Part shown: positions 17,282 through 27,549 of the stretch, in pieces
Layout: each line of letters opens with the position of its first letter
Numbering within the stretch: the stretch's first letter is position 1
From: Cyclobacteriaceae bacterium
GTDB lineage: Bacteria > Bacteroidota > Bacteroidia > Cytophagales > Cyclobacteriaceae
Direction: 5' to 3'
DNA: 44,959 bases
NCBI GenBank assembly: GCA_020436165.1
Contig: JAGQYI010000077.1
Coordinates: 1 to 44,959 of the forward strand
The notes under the pieces: generated by a model
What the model saw: only the letters and a program-made list of their open reading frames with translations
Told to the model about the DNA's origin: nothing
The model's database searches: none
Position numbers and translations under genes: made by a program

Positions 17282-18511
17282 ATGGTTTTTATTGCACTAA
17301 TTCTTATTTTTTTAATTGACTGGTATGTTTTCCAGGCGGTTAAGGTATTAACCAAAAAGTGGAAATATAAGAAGATAGTGTGGAGCGTTTATTGGTTACT
17401 TACCCTTGTAATAGCCTTAAGCTTGTTGCAATGGAAATTCCTTGGACCAAGATTTATTAATCCCGAATTTCAGCGTTATTCCATCGTATTTATCTTTATT
17501 GATTACCTCTCAAAAATATTTGCCGTACTTTTTCTTTTGGTTGACGATGGTATTCGTTTGGGCAAATGGGTTGTTCGAAAATCGAATGCAAAAAGAAAAC
17601 AGGAGGTGTTGCCGGGCAAACCCATTTCACGTTCTGAATTCCTGGCAAAGGCCTCAATAGGAGCCATTGCCATTCCGGTGGCTACACTCGGTTTTGGTAT
17701 AGTTTCAGGAGCTTATGATTACAGGATTCGGAGAAAGCGAATTGTAATCCCTAACCTTCCCAAAGCATTTGATGGTATTCGCATTGGTCAATTATCTGAT
17801 ATACATTCCGGTAGTTTTTATAATAAAACGGCTGTTAAAGGAGGGGTTGATATGATGCGAAATGAAAAGCCTGACCTTTTTGTTTTTACGGGAGACCTGG
17901 TAAATAGTGAAACTCCTGAAGTAAGAGATTACAAAGATATTTTTGCGAAGCTATCGGCTCCACTCGGAGCTTATTCCACATTGGGTAACCATGACTATGG
18001 AGACTACAAACAGTGGCCATCTGCCAAGGCAAAGCAAAAGAATTTGGAAGACTTAGTTCAGGTGCATAAGGAAATGGGCTGGGATCTGCTCCGTAACGAG
18101 AATCGTTTTATTGAGGTAGATGGTGAGCGCATTGCGTTGCTAGGTGTAGAGAACTGGGGGAAAGGAAGGTTTACTAAATATGGCGACCTTGATAAGGCCT
18201 ATGCAGGTACTGAAGGGGTGGAGACAAAAATACTTTTATCGCACGACCCCAGCCATTGGGATGCACAGGTGAGACCTAACCATTCGGACATTGACCTTAC
18301 ACTTTCAGGCCATACGCATGGCTTCCAGTTTGGTGTAGAGATTGGCAACTTTAGGTGGTCGCCTTCTCAGTATATGTACGATCAGTGGGCCGACCTCTAC
18401 AAAAAAGGCAATCAACAGATTTATGTAAACCGAGGATTTGGCTTTATTGGTTATCCGGGCAGGGTTGGTATACTTCCAGAAATTACGATTCTTGAGTTGG
18501 TCAGAGCTTAG
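17282..18511 (+). CDS. Membrane-anchored metallophosphoesterase
   Basis: 409 residues. Three hydrophobic segments near 2-20, 38-56 and 70-95 anchor it, and a fourth (FLAKASIGAIAIPVATLGFG, about 120-140) resembles a Tat-type or signal-anchor helix that would place the enzyme outside. The calcineurin-like catalytic motifs are all present in order: GQLSDIHSG, FTGDLVN, LGNHDYGD, LLSHDPS and LSGHTHGFQ, supplying the usual Asp, His and Asn metal ligands. The family resembles YkuE/YaeI-type enzymes acting on phospholipid-linked phosphates, but the substrate is unknown. Its last four bases overlap the end of the convergent gene. Confidence 0.92.
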   Translation: MVFIALILIFLIDWYVFQAVKVLTKKWKYKKIVWSVYWLLTLVIALSLLQWKFLGPRFINPEFQRYSIVFIFIDYLSKIFAVLFLLVDDGIRLGKWVVRKSNAKRKQEVLPGKPISRSEFLAKASIGAIAIPVATLGFGIVSGAYDYRIRRKRIVIPNLPKAFDGIRIGQLSDIHSGSFYNKTAVKGGVDMMRNEKPDLFVFTGDLVNSETPEVRDYKDIFAKLSAPLGAYSTLGNHDYGDYKQWPSAKAKQKNLEDLVQVHKEMGWDLLRNENRFIEVDGERIALLGVENWGKGRFTKYGDLDKAYAGTEGVETKILLSHDPSHWDAQVRPNHSDIDLTLSGHTHGFQFGVEIGNFRWSPSQYMYDQWADLYKKGNQQIYVNRGFGFIGYPGRVGILPEITILELVRA

Positions 18512-18900
18512 TTCTGTTTACTGAGCTTTACAATAATCCAGGAAGCCAGAAAGGCTTCAAGCATGCTAAGAGGTACTGCAAAATACAGAATTCCGTAGGG
18601 TAAAACTCCCATATTGCCTGTAACTACCCACATAAGCACAAATCCTACAAACCATGAAATAAAAGTAGTTTGTCCCAAACTAAATTTTCTCGAGATCAAA
18701 TAAATAGTAATTGCAAATAACAAAGACCAGAGCCCCCATATAGCACCATTTACCGGCTCCGAAGGAAAAACAAGTCCCATATTAGAATAGTGGTTTGTCC
18801 AATAGCTTTTCAACAGAAATTCATTTCTGACAAATTCAGATACACTTATCCAGATGGTTGCAAGTAGTATGGGCAGAATGATGTTTTTAAAGGTTTTCAT
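18508..18900 (-). CDS. Small four-helix membrane protein of unknown function
   Basis: 130 residues with four hydrophobic helices, about 8-24, 55-72, 80-98 and 103-124, and little else. No family recognised. Its ATG overlaps the stop of the cyclophilin gene in an ATGA arrangement (18897-18900), so the two are translationally coupled on the minus strand. Its stop interlocks with that of the convergent phosphoesterase gene (TTAG at 18508-18511). Confidence 0.75.
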   Translation of the reverse strand: MKTFKNIILPILLATIWISVSEFVRNEFLLKSYWTNHYSNMGLVFPSEPVNGAIWGLWSLLFAITIYLISRKFSLGQTTFISWFVGFVLMWVVTGNMGVLPYGILYFAVPLSMLEAFLASWIIVKLSKQN

Positions 18901-19760
18901 TTGGTTTTATGGCTGAAGCTTGTTAAATCTTTCACAATTATCATCGAGCGTATTCGTACATCTTTTACAGGTCTGTCAAGTGTATCAGTTTTAACAGCAG
19001 CAATAGAATCAACTACGTTCATTCCGGAAACAACTTCACCAAAAACTGTATAATTCTGATCTAGATGTGGAATACCTCCAAGTGTCTTGTACACTTCTCG
19101 GTGCGACATTGGAATTGTGTATTTTGTAAAGTTGGTATATGTCTTAGCTTCTTTTCTTACACTGTCATCATACACTTCATACTGCTCCCAGTCTTTGGAG
19201 TCTATTGTACGCTGGAGTGAGTCGCGAAGCGATCTATTGGCCGGGTCGTTGATATAATAATGCTGTGCCAGCCACCCGTTTATCCTTCCTTCCGCTACAT
19301 CCAATAAGCTATCATTTACAACCTTACCCTGAACAATATAGAATTGCATGGCAGATGAAGCCCGCTCCGGATTTCCATCCCTTGCCGCACCTAACGCTCC
19401 CCGTTTATGGAAAAGGGAACTATCTATTTCTGCCGGAATAGTATACTCAAGGTCACCTTCACCAAGAGTATCCGTTGGAGATGCGTATTTGCTGTCCGGA
19501 TCTCCACCCTGAATTACAAAACCCTGAATTACCCTATGGAATAGTAAACTATCGTATTTCTGCTCCTTTACAAGTCTAAGAAAGTTGTCACGATGCTTTG
19601 GAGTTTTATCATAAAGCTTAACCACAATATCACCTTTATCAGTTACGATCTTAACATAAGAAGTTTTTGTTTCTTTTACAGGCCCGGAGCAACTAATGAA
19701 TAAACCAAAAACAAATACTGGAAGGAGTTTAAATAAAGATATTTTAGACGGTATGCTCAT
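18897..19760 (-). CDS. Cyclophilin-type peptidyl-prolyl isomerase, lipoprotein
   Basis: 287 residues. The N-terminal signal ends in a lipobox (FGLFISCSG, Cys about 24), so it is membrane-tethered outside the cytoplasm. The cyclophilin fold reads GDIVVKLYDKTPKHRDNFLR, LLFHRVIQGFVIQGGDP (residues about 73-88), SSAMQFYIVQG (135-145) and DQNYTVFGEVVSGMNVVD (234-251). Between FYIVQG and DQNYTVFG sits an insertion of about 85 residues not present in classical cyclophilins. It carries a helical, charged sequence. Probable role: folding of envelope proteins. Followed by a coupled membrane protein gene. Confidence 0.92.
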   Translation of the reverse strand: MSIPSKISLFKLLPVFVFGLFISCSGPVKETKTSYVKIVTDKGDIVVKLYDKTPKHRDNFLRLVKEQKYDSLLFHRVIQGFVIQGGDPDSKYASPTDTLGEGDLEYTIPAEIDSSLFHKRGALGAARDGNPERASSAMQFYIVQGKVVNDSLLDVAEGRINGWLAQHYYINDPANRSLRDSLQRTIDSKDWEQYEVYDDSVRKEAKTYTNFTKYTIPMSHREVYKTLGGIPHLDQNYTVFGEVVSGMNVVDSIAAVKTDTLDRPVKDVRIRSMIIVKDLTSFSHKTK

Positions 19761-19925
19761 TTGTGAGTTTTTTGAATGACAACAAATTGTGGTTTGGAGC
19801 TAGAAAGGTAGTAAATTTATCATACGTTTTAACGTTGTCAATTGAAAGAATCAATTGAAATCTGATGCATCATAATTATCTTCTATGAAGGCATAAAAAT
19901 TATAGATAACAATTACTGTCTCAAT

Positions 19926-19942
19926 TATTCTAACTTAGAATA
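19926..19942. promoter_or_regulatory. Palindrome upstream of katG, possible peroxide-response operator
   Basis: TATTCTAACTTAGAATA is a perfect 8-1-8 inverted repeat ending 26 bp before the katG ATG. Its size, odd centre and A/T-rich arms are similar to the 7-1-7 PerR/Fur-type boxes known in other bacteria. The site could equally bind OxyR or another protein. No other regulatory signal was recognised in the 208-bp gap. Confidence 0.45.
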
Positions 19943-19965
19943 TCTTAACAATTCAAACTACTTAA

Positions 19966-22143
<2,178 letters not shown>

Positions 22144-22167
22144 TAAGAATAGTTTATTAGGTTGATG

Positions 22168-22195
22168 AAAGGCGGCTCGTGAGGGTCGCCTTTTT
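22168..22195 (+). terminator. Intrinsic terminator of katG
   Basis: GGCGGCTC (22171-22178), tetraloop GTGA and GGGTCGCC (22183-22190) form an 8-bp stem flanked by AAA and a run of five T. It starts 25 bp after the katG stop and overlaps the last codon of the convergent photolyase-related gene. On the minus strand the T-run is poor, so it acts mainly for katG. Confidence 0.85.
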
Positions 22196-23681
22196 ACTTA
22201 CCAAGGATTTTACTTTCAATAAATTGCTCTGCATGTGCAATATGGGCTTCTCGTTTTTCCTTTGGCATTCGATTAAAAGAGTGCACCAACATGGACGTGC
22301 GTGGATTGGAGGCGAAGAAATTTTTGTTTTTACTAATGAAGAGCCAAAACAAACCATCCCATATTTCTTCCCAATCGCCTTTTTTATAATTACTCATTTT
22401 TCGAATGTAATTAGAGCCACCAATGTAGGGTTTGGTAGCAAAGGTTCCACCATCAGCAAACTGACTCATTCCATAAACATTGGGAACCATAACCCAGTCG
22501 TAGGCATCAATAAAAAGTTCCATGAACCAACGGTAAACCTCATCCGGGTCAAATTCACAAAGCAGCATAAAATTGCCAAGTATCATCAGCCGTTCTATGT
22601 GATGGCAATAACCTGTAGCCAACACCTTTTTAATGGTTGAATCAACGGGATCGATTCCAGTAGTTCCTTTGTAGAAGCTTTCAGGTATTTTCCTTTTGAA
22701 CTTCCAGAAATTATAGGTTCTTGAATAACTGCCTTTAACAAGGTACATGCCTCGCATAAATTCCCGCCAGCCAATTATTTGCCTTATAAAACCTTCTATC
22801 GAATTGATGGGTATATCTGCCTTTTTGCCAAAGGCAATTGTTTTTTCAATGACCTCATTTGGCAGTACCAATCCACTGTTGAGTAGTGGCGAAAGTACGC
22901 TATGGTTGAGGATGGAGTGCTCTTGAACAATTGCATCTTCGTACGCTCCAAAATCAAAGAACCGAAAGTTGAGAAACTGATCGAGCCATTCTTCAGCCTC
23001 TTTGTGTGTAATGGGATACAGCCTGTTTTTGGGTGTCTCGCCAGGATTGTCACCAAAATGCTCACAGGTATAATTTATAACCTCTTCCCAAATGTTAGAT
23101 TTGAAAGGATAATGCACCGCTGGAGGTGACTTTGATTTTGGGTATTTCTTGCGATTTTCCGAATCAAATGTCCACTGGCCACCGGTGGGCTCACCATTAT
23201 CATCCAAAAGAAGCCCCAGCTTTTTTCGCTGTCCTTTATAAAAGGCTGTTTGAAAAAAGCTTTTTTTATCTGGTTTAAAAAATGAAGATAGTTCTTCAAT
23301 CGTATTTAAGAACTGTGGGTCATCATAGATTTCGAGTTTGACGCCTCTACATGCTTTTCTCAACTTTTTTTCCAGCCAATTATCGGTTGGGTTAATTACG
23401 TGTATTTCTGTTATATCCTTTTTCTTTATTTCCTTATCAAAAAATAGACTATTCGAAAGCTCATGTCCTGATTCGATATAGTGCACTTCAATTCCCTTCT
23501 CCTGAAGATATTGCTGATAATATTTCATGGATGCCCTGTGAAAGGCAATCTTTTGTTTATGAAATTTATATTGTCTGAAAAAGAGGTGTTCCTCAATCAG
23601 ATAAACCTCATGTCTATTGTCGACTAAAGGACTTTTTTTAAAGAGTTGGTGCGGGTATATGAGGTTAACTGATTTTTTCAT
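22194..23681 (-). CDS. Photolyase-related protein (FeS-BCP / PhrB-like family) without the Fe-S cysteines
   Basis: 495 residues from the ATG at 23681, which gives the family N-terminus ([17 protein letters not shown]). The family repairs (6-4) or related photoproducts using FAD. Conserved blocks are [12 protein letters not shown], a [13 protein letters not shown] segment, [35 protein letters not shown] and [20 protein letters not shown]. In PhrB-type enzymes four Cys hold a [4Fe-4S] cluster. Here only the first remains (Cys359). The loop after YIRKMSNY is short ([14 protein letters not shown]) and has no cysteine. It overlaps the DUF2256 gene by 17 bp and is last in the photolyase operon. Confidence 0.9.
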   Translation of the reverse strand: MKKSVNLIYPHQLFKKSPLVDNRHEVYLIEEHLFFRQYKFHKQKIAFHRASMKYYQQYLQEKGIEVHYIESGHELSNSLFFDKEIKKKDITEIHVINPTDNWLEKKLRKACRGVKLEIYDDPQFLNTIEELSSFFKPDKKSFFQTAFYKGQRKKLGLLLDDNGEPTGGQWTFDSENRKKYPKSKSPPAVHYPFKSNIWEEVINYTCEHFGDNPGETPKNRLYPITHKEAEEWLDQFLNFRFFDFGAYEDAIVQEHSILNHSVLSPLLNSGLVLPNEVIEKTIAFGKKADIPINSIEGFIRQIIGWREFMRGMYLVKGSYSRTYNFWKFKRKIPESFYKGTTGIDPVDSTIKKVLATGYCHHIERLMILGNFMLLCEFDPDEVYRWFMELFIDAYDWVMVPNVYGMSQFADGGTFATKPYIGGSNYIRKMSNYKKGDWEEIWDGLFWLFISKNKNFFASNPRTSMLVHSFNRMPKEKREAHIAHAEQFIESKILGK

Positions 23682-23811
23682 GATTTTTGTTTCGTGCACA
23701 TTTCTGGCTACAATATTTAACATTCTCCCAGTCCCTTTCCCATTTTTTCCGCCATGTAAACGGACGCTTGCAAACCGGGCAAATTTTTGTTGGAAGTTCC
23801 TTTTTCGCCAT
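23665..23811 (-). CDS. DUF2256 small zinc-ribbon protein
   Basis: 48 residues, ATG at 23811, stop TAA at 23665. Two cysteine pairs, Cys11/Cys14 ([10 protein letters not shown]) and Cys34/Cys38 (YCSQKC), with the tryptophan-rich spacer [15 protein letters not shown], fit the DUF2256 family of small metal-binding proteins. These are often encoded next to cryptochrome/photolyase genes, as here. Its start is 5 bp after the stop of the upstream photolyase and its 3' end overlaps the next photolyase start, so it is embedded in the operon. The molecular role is unknown; metal binding is inferred from the cysteines. Confidence 0.88.
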   Translation of the reverse strand: MAKKELPTKICPVCKRPFTWRKKWERDWENVKYCSQKCARNKNHEKIS

Positions 23812-23816
23812 TTAAA

Positions 23817-25295
23817 CTAATCGATTTTCAATTCTTCCTTTCGTTCTTTGCTGTTACGGGTATGCACCTCTACAATACGCTTACTCTCTTTTTTTACAAG
23901 TGGGTCATTCCTATGGCCCCAAATTTTAGCTCTTGCTTTTTTGCCGGTTTCAGCAATATCTGCCACAGGATTGTTATAACTATTTGACAGATGCAGTAGG
24001 CTTTTATCGAGTTCTGTCATTTTCCATGGTTCGTGAATAAATCCTTCTGGCATATCTTGCAGTTCCTTTACCCATTTTTTAATAAAGGTGCCAATGGGAT
24101 CATGATCTTTTGATTGCTTAATGGGATTGTAAATCCTAACCGTATTTATTCCTGTGGTGCCCGCCTGCATTTGAAACTGGGTATAGTGTATTCCAGGCTC
24201 ATAGTCCAGGAATAACCTTGCGAGGTAATGAACACCTTTTTTCCAGTCGCAATCAAAATGATGACAGAAAGTTGAAACCAACATGGCTCTCATTCTAAAG
24301 TTTATCCAACCTGTTTCTTGTAAACAGCGCATGCATGCATCTACCAATGGCAAACCTGTTTCTCCCTTTTGCCAAGCTTCAATCAGGCGTTCATTGTTGG
24401 TGTATTCCATCGATTCGTAGCCCCGATTAACGCATCGCGTTTCGTAATCACACTCCATTTCAAATTTTTGAATAAAGTGGCAATGCCACTTTAAACGTGT
24501 AAGCAAACCATTAAAGCTCCCTTTATTTTTTGCGTAGTTTGGATGTGTCTTTACAAACTGATAGGCTTGTCGAATGGATAGATTTCCCCAGGCCAGATAA
24601 GGAGATATGCGTCCACTGGACATGCGGCTTTCCATAGGTTTGGAAATGTGTCGGCTGTAGTTTTTGCCCCGGTCTTTGCAAAAAGAATAGAGATACTTCC
24701 AGGCATATCTTTCTCCCGGCTTTTGAAAAGATTCATGGTAGGTTAAAAAGTCTTTACGAAGTGAATCAGAAAGCGGGTAAGGGTTTGTTATTACAGGTAA
24801 ATCAGCTTTTGAATACTGATTCCGGGTCATTTTTTTATGCACGTGTGCATACCATTTTTTATCCCAGTTATCCCTGTTCTTTATTCCACGAATTACCCCG
24901 TCTCGTTGAAATTCATTCCATTGAATATGATTCTTTTTAAAGAAGCGAGCAACTGTTTTGTCCCTTTCCCAGGTAGTTCTTATGCCGGATTCCTGATAGG
25001 AATAAACGTTTTCAATGGTATATTCTTTTGCCAGGAGCGAAAACACTTTTATAGCCTCTTCATGAAAAACAACCACTTCTCTTTGATACTCCCTGAGGCT
25101 ATCGTTCATTTCAAGAATGGACTGGAATATGAATTGCTGATGCCGCAACGAACTATCGGGATAGTTGAGTGCAGAAGGCTCAAAAATATAAATGGGAATG
25201 TAACCTGCATCAGACTGTTCTGCTTCAAAGAAGGGCACATGGTCTTGCAGCCGCAGGTCTCGTTTAAGCCATACAATGTTTAGCATCTGCTTCAT
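23817..25295 (-). CDS. Cryptochrome/photolyase family flavoprotein
   Basis: 492 residues. It has an N-terminal photolyase alpha/beta domain (about 5-130, starting NIVWLKRDLRLQDHVPF) and a C-terminal FAD-binding helical domain (about 200-490) with SSGRISPYLAWGNLSIRQAY, LKWHCHFIQKFEME and GWINFRMRAML. The FAD-loop segment reads GIHYTQFQMQAGTTGINTVR instead of the GGWQWAASTG type of class I photolyases, so at least part of the canonical Trp triad is absent. The end of the domain is IYNPIKQSKDHDPIGTF. The start at 25295 is supported by an ATGA overlap with the upstream gene. DNA repair or photoreceptor function cannot be separated from the sequence. Confidence 0.9.
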   Translation of the reverse strand: MKQMLNIVWLKRDLRLQDHVPFFEAEQSDAGYIPIYIFEPSALNYPDSSLRHQQFIFQSILEMNDSLREYQREVVVFHEEAIKVFSLLAKEYTIENVYSYQESGIRTTWERDKTVARFFKKNHIQWNEFQRDGVIRGIKNRDNWDKKWYAHVHKKMTRNQYSKADLPVITNPYPLSDSLRKDFLTYHESFQKPGERYAWKYLYSFCKDRGKNYSRHISKPMESRMSSGRISPYLAWGNLSIRQAYQFVKTHPNYAKNKGSFNGLLTRLKWHCHFIQKFEMECDYETRCVNRGYESMEYTNNERLIEAWQKGETGLPLVDACMRCLQETGWINFRMRAMLVSTFCHHFDCDWKKGVHYLARLFLDYEPGIHYTQFQMQAGTTGINTVRIYNPIKQSKDHDPIGTFIKKWVKELQDMPEGFIHEPWKMTELDKSLLHLSNSYNNPVADIAETGKKARAKIWGHRNDPLVKKESKRIVEVHTRNSKERKEELKID

Positions 25296-26383
25296 GGCTT
25301 AAGCTCTTTTACTGTTTTTTTCCAAAAAGCAAAAAATGAGGGAAAATATCCTGTAACTCCTGTTAGCCAATCTCTTGGTTCTTCTTTTCCTCGGTAATGT
25401 TTATTGGTAGGGTGTTCTTTGTAAATAAAGCGGTTGGCTTCAATTTGTTTCTCCAGCTCATTAAAATCTCCAACAAAAACCTTTAGGCCTTCAATGTTTT
25501 TACCAAGATTCAGTACAAAATCAATACATTTTTTGCTAACCGGGTACTTTTTAAAAAAAGTTGGTTCAAGTAGTAAAATTCGTTGTGCATCTTCTCCCAA
25601 ATGCCAGAACGGATCCAAATTATAGTAGTTGTACAAAAGTGTGGTTTTACTGTTTTCAAAAACCGGTTGTTGAACGTTTGGTAGAGGCGTTTCTAATTCG
25701 TAAGGTGTTGTTTCAAGCAATTTAGCCGGAGTTTCCAGGTTATCGAATTGTTCATATTCTACATCCAGAAAGGTGCCCTTCTGCGAAGAATTGAAGTATT
25801 TGTTGATATTATTCTGATTGGCATAATACTTCTTGGATGAAAAAGCACCCGCCACCCATTGCCAGCTTAAGTGGTTGCTTGCGATATCCCCATCCAATAA
25901 ATGACTGTACATCCATTTTGCCGGTTGCAGCCAGTGAGAGTTGGCCATATTGCAGCAAATAGATGCTACATACATACGCATATGATTGTGCATGTAGCCG
26001 GTATCATATAATTCTTTTAAGGCATCATCAATAGCATAGATTCCTGTATTGACTTCCAGCATAACTCTGGGAACCTGATGGTTTGAAACCGATTCTTGTT
26101 TATGTTTGAGGTCCGATAGAATGCCGTCTCCTTTGGCAATCCAAACCTGCTGCCAGTAATCTCTCCATGCCAGTTCCTGAACAAGTTTTTCTATTATGTT
26201 CCAGGGAAGATTAAGGCGCATTACATGTTCGTACACCTGCTTTGTAGAAATAACCCCTCTGGAAATATAAGGGCTTAAATAGGTAATTGCCCCATCGGAA
26301 TAGTTTCTTGATTGCGCATATTTTTCAGGATCTATGCGCTCAATTCTTTTGTGTATGGATGCTATATCGGTTGGAAACTCTAT
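25292..26383 (-). CDS. Photolyase-like FAD-binding protein, start codon abnormal
   Basis: Only the helical FAD-binding half of a photolyase is present, about 363 residues. Key segments: LSPYISRGVISTKQVYEHV, LVQELAWRDYWQQVW, DTGYMHNHMRMYVASI and LLDGDIASNHLSWQWVAGAF, the last carrying the WQW pair. Conserved coding (EFPTDIASIHKRIERIDPEK then YAQSRNYSDGAITY) extends in frame upstream to a TAA at 26390-26392. No ATG, GTG or TTG occurs before the GTG at 26236, which lies after the conserved N-terminus. ATA at 26383 stands where homologues are expected to have ATG. So the gene uses a non-standard start, starts late at 26236, or is damaged. It heads the photolyase operon. Confidence 0.8.
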   Translation of the reverse strand: MEFPTDIASIHKRIERIDPEKYAQSRNYSDGAITYLSPYISRGVISTKQVYEHVMRLNLPWNIIEKLVQELAWRDYWQQVWIAKGDGILSDLKHKQESVSNHQVPRVMLEVNTGIYAIDDALKELYDTGYMHNHMRMYVASICCNMANSHWLQPAKWMYSHLLDGDIASNHLSWQWVAGAFSSKKYYANQNNINKYFNSSQKGTFLDVEYEQFDNLETPAKLLETTPYELETPLPNVQQPVFENSKTTLLYNYYNLDPFWHLGEDAQRILLLEPTFFKKYPVSKKCIDFVLNLGKNIEGLKVFVGDFNELEKQIEANRFIYKEHPTNKHYRGKEEPRDWLTGVTGYFPSFFAFWKKTVKELKP

Positions 26384-26399
26384 GTGATCTTAGTTTTGT

Positions 26400-26425
26400 T
26401 AAAAACAGGCTCGAAAGTCAAGCCT
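26400..26425 (-). terminator. Intrinsic terminator after the carboxylesterase-like gene
   Basis: On the minus strand AGGCTTGA, loop CTT and TCGAGCCT form an 8-bp stem (one G-U pair) followed by GTTTTT. It ends about 12 bp before the open frame of the photolyase-like gene, leaving hardly any room for a promoter between them. Confidence 0.75.
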
Positions 26426-26525
26426 CTGGTAGTTCAAAATTAACTACCCAAGATACTAAAAATACAAAAGATGCTACATTGAAACGAAGTGCCCGCCAGC
26501 CAGAACTGTTGGTTCTAACAAATTT

Positions 26526-27356
26526 TCATTTTTTGTTCCTTTTCTCTGCTTCAATTCGTTTTACCTCTTTCAGCAATAACGGGAAGGCGGGTTCCGTCAT
26601 TCCATGGTCGTACCCATCCATTTCGTACAGGCGCGTATCCTTATGGCCAACGACTTTCATCATACGCATCATATAGGCATTTTCTTCGTACCTCCCCAAC
26701 ATCTCCAATTCCCTGTCTCCGGTAATGAGCAAAAGAGGAGGGGCGTCTTTGCGTACATGATAAAGAGGAGCCAGCTCATCAACTATTGGTTGGGTTCCGG
26801 GAATTCCTCTTTCCTCTCTCACGGTAAAATGCGTGATCGTGTGACCACTAAATGGGATAAGACCGGCTATCCTGTTTGCATCTATATTGTTTTTGGCCAG
26901 CCATTTTTTATCAAGGCCCACCATGCTTACCAGGTAGCCACCGGCAGAATGCCCTGAAAGAAAAATTAAAGAAGAATCGCCTCCGTATTGTTCAATGTTA
27001 TTAAATACCCAAGCCACAGCGGCTGCGGCATCCTCAATGTACTTTGGAGCCCACACTTTTGGGAATAAACGATAATTTACCCCAACTACTGCAACGCCCT
27101 TATTCTTTAATGCTTCAGGAATTTCTTTGCTTCCACCTCTTAAGCCACCTCCATGAAACCAAACAATGGTGGCATATTCTTTTAAATTCGTGGGGTAGTA
27201 AATATCTAAAACGCATTGTTCGTTTAAATATTCATCCGCGTTATTTACAGCGTCTGAGTAATAGTGAATGTTCTGCTCTGTACGGTATTGCGTTTCTTGA
27301 GCAAGCAGCACAAGTGGTGAAGAATATACAATTACCAGGAATAGAAATTTTTTCAT
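26526..27356 (-). CDS. Exported alpha/beta hydrolase, carboxylesterase-like
   Basis: 276 residues with a signal peptide (KKFLFLVIVYSSPLVLLAQ), so periplasmic or secreted. It has the HSL-type oxyanion motif in TIVWFHGGGLRGGSK (HGGG), the nucleophile elbow LSGHSAGGYLVSM (Ser of GHSAG), an acidic residue in LLITGDRELEM and a late His in YEMDGYDHGMTEPA, giving a complete triad. It probably cleaves esters of small alcohols or acyl-sugars; the substrate is unknown. It is the leftmost gene of the repeat-spaced accessory stretch and is followed by a terminator. Confidence 0.88.
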   Translation of the reverse strand: MKKFLFLVIVYSSPLVLLAQETQYRTEQNIHYYSDAVNNADEYLNEQCVLDIYYPTNLKEYATIVWFHGGGLRGGSKEIPEALKNKGVAVVGVNYRLFPKVWAPKYIEDAAAAVAWVFNNIEQYGGDSSLIFLSGHSAGGYLVSMVGLDKKWLAKNNIDANRIAGLIPFSGHTITHFTVREERGIPGTQPIVDELAPLYHVRKDAPPLLLITGDRELEMLGRYEENAYMMRMMKVVGHKDTRLYEMDGYDHGMTEPAFPLLLKEVKRIEAEKRNKK

Positions 27357-27445
27357 CTTTTTTATTTTTCTAAGTTATTTGGTGTGAAACTCTCGAGGTA
27401 TGTATCAATTGAAAGACTCCCGATAGCTATTGGGAAAGAACGTTT

Positions 27446-27538
27446 GCCTAAAACCAGCAAAAAGGATTGACTTGCGTGCCCGATATTTGGATGGTCAATC
27501 TGGCAACCACCGCCATAACGCCTAGTTGATGTTAGGCT
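27446..27538. repeat. Structured repeat, family 1, copy 1
   Basis: Shares a 29-bp segment (27446-27474, containing AGCAAAAAGGATTGACTTG) with copy 2 at 28199-28227, 27 of 29 bases identical. It also shares TAGTTGATGTTA at the other end (27523-27534). The ends GCCTAAAA and GTTAGGC are nearly inverted. It lies directly downstream of yoeB. Non-coding on both strands. Confidence 0.75.
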
Positions 27539-27549
27539 TTGTTTAAATC

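Noticed and set aside
18508-18511. Interlocked stop codons of convergent genes as a regulatory device
   Set aside because: A four-base tail overlap is common in compact genomes and shows no further signal.
22179-22640. Plus-strand ORF of 153 codons after katG
   Set aside because: It is the opposite strand of the photolyase-related gene, starting in the katG terminator.
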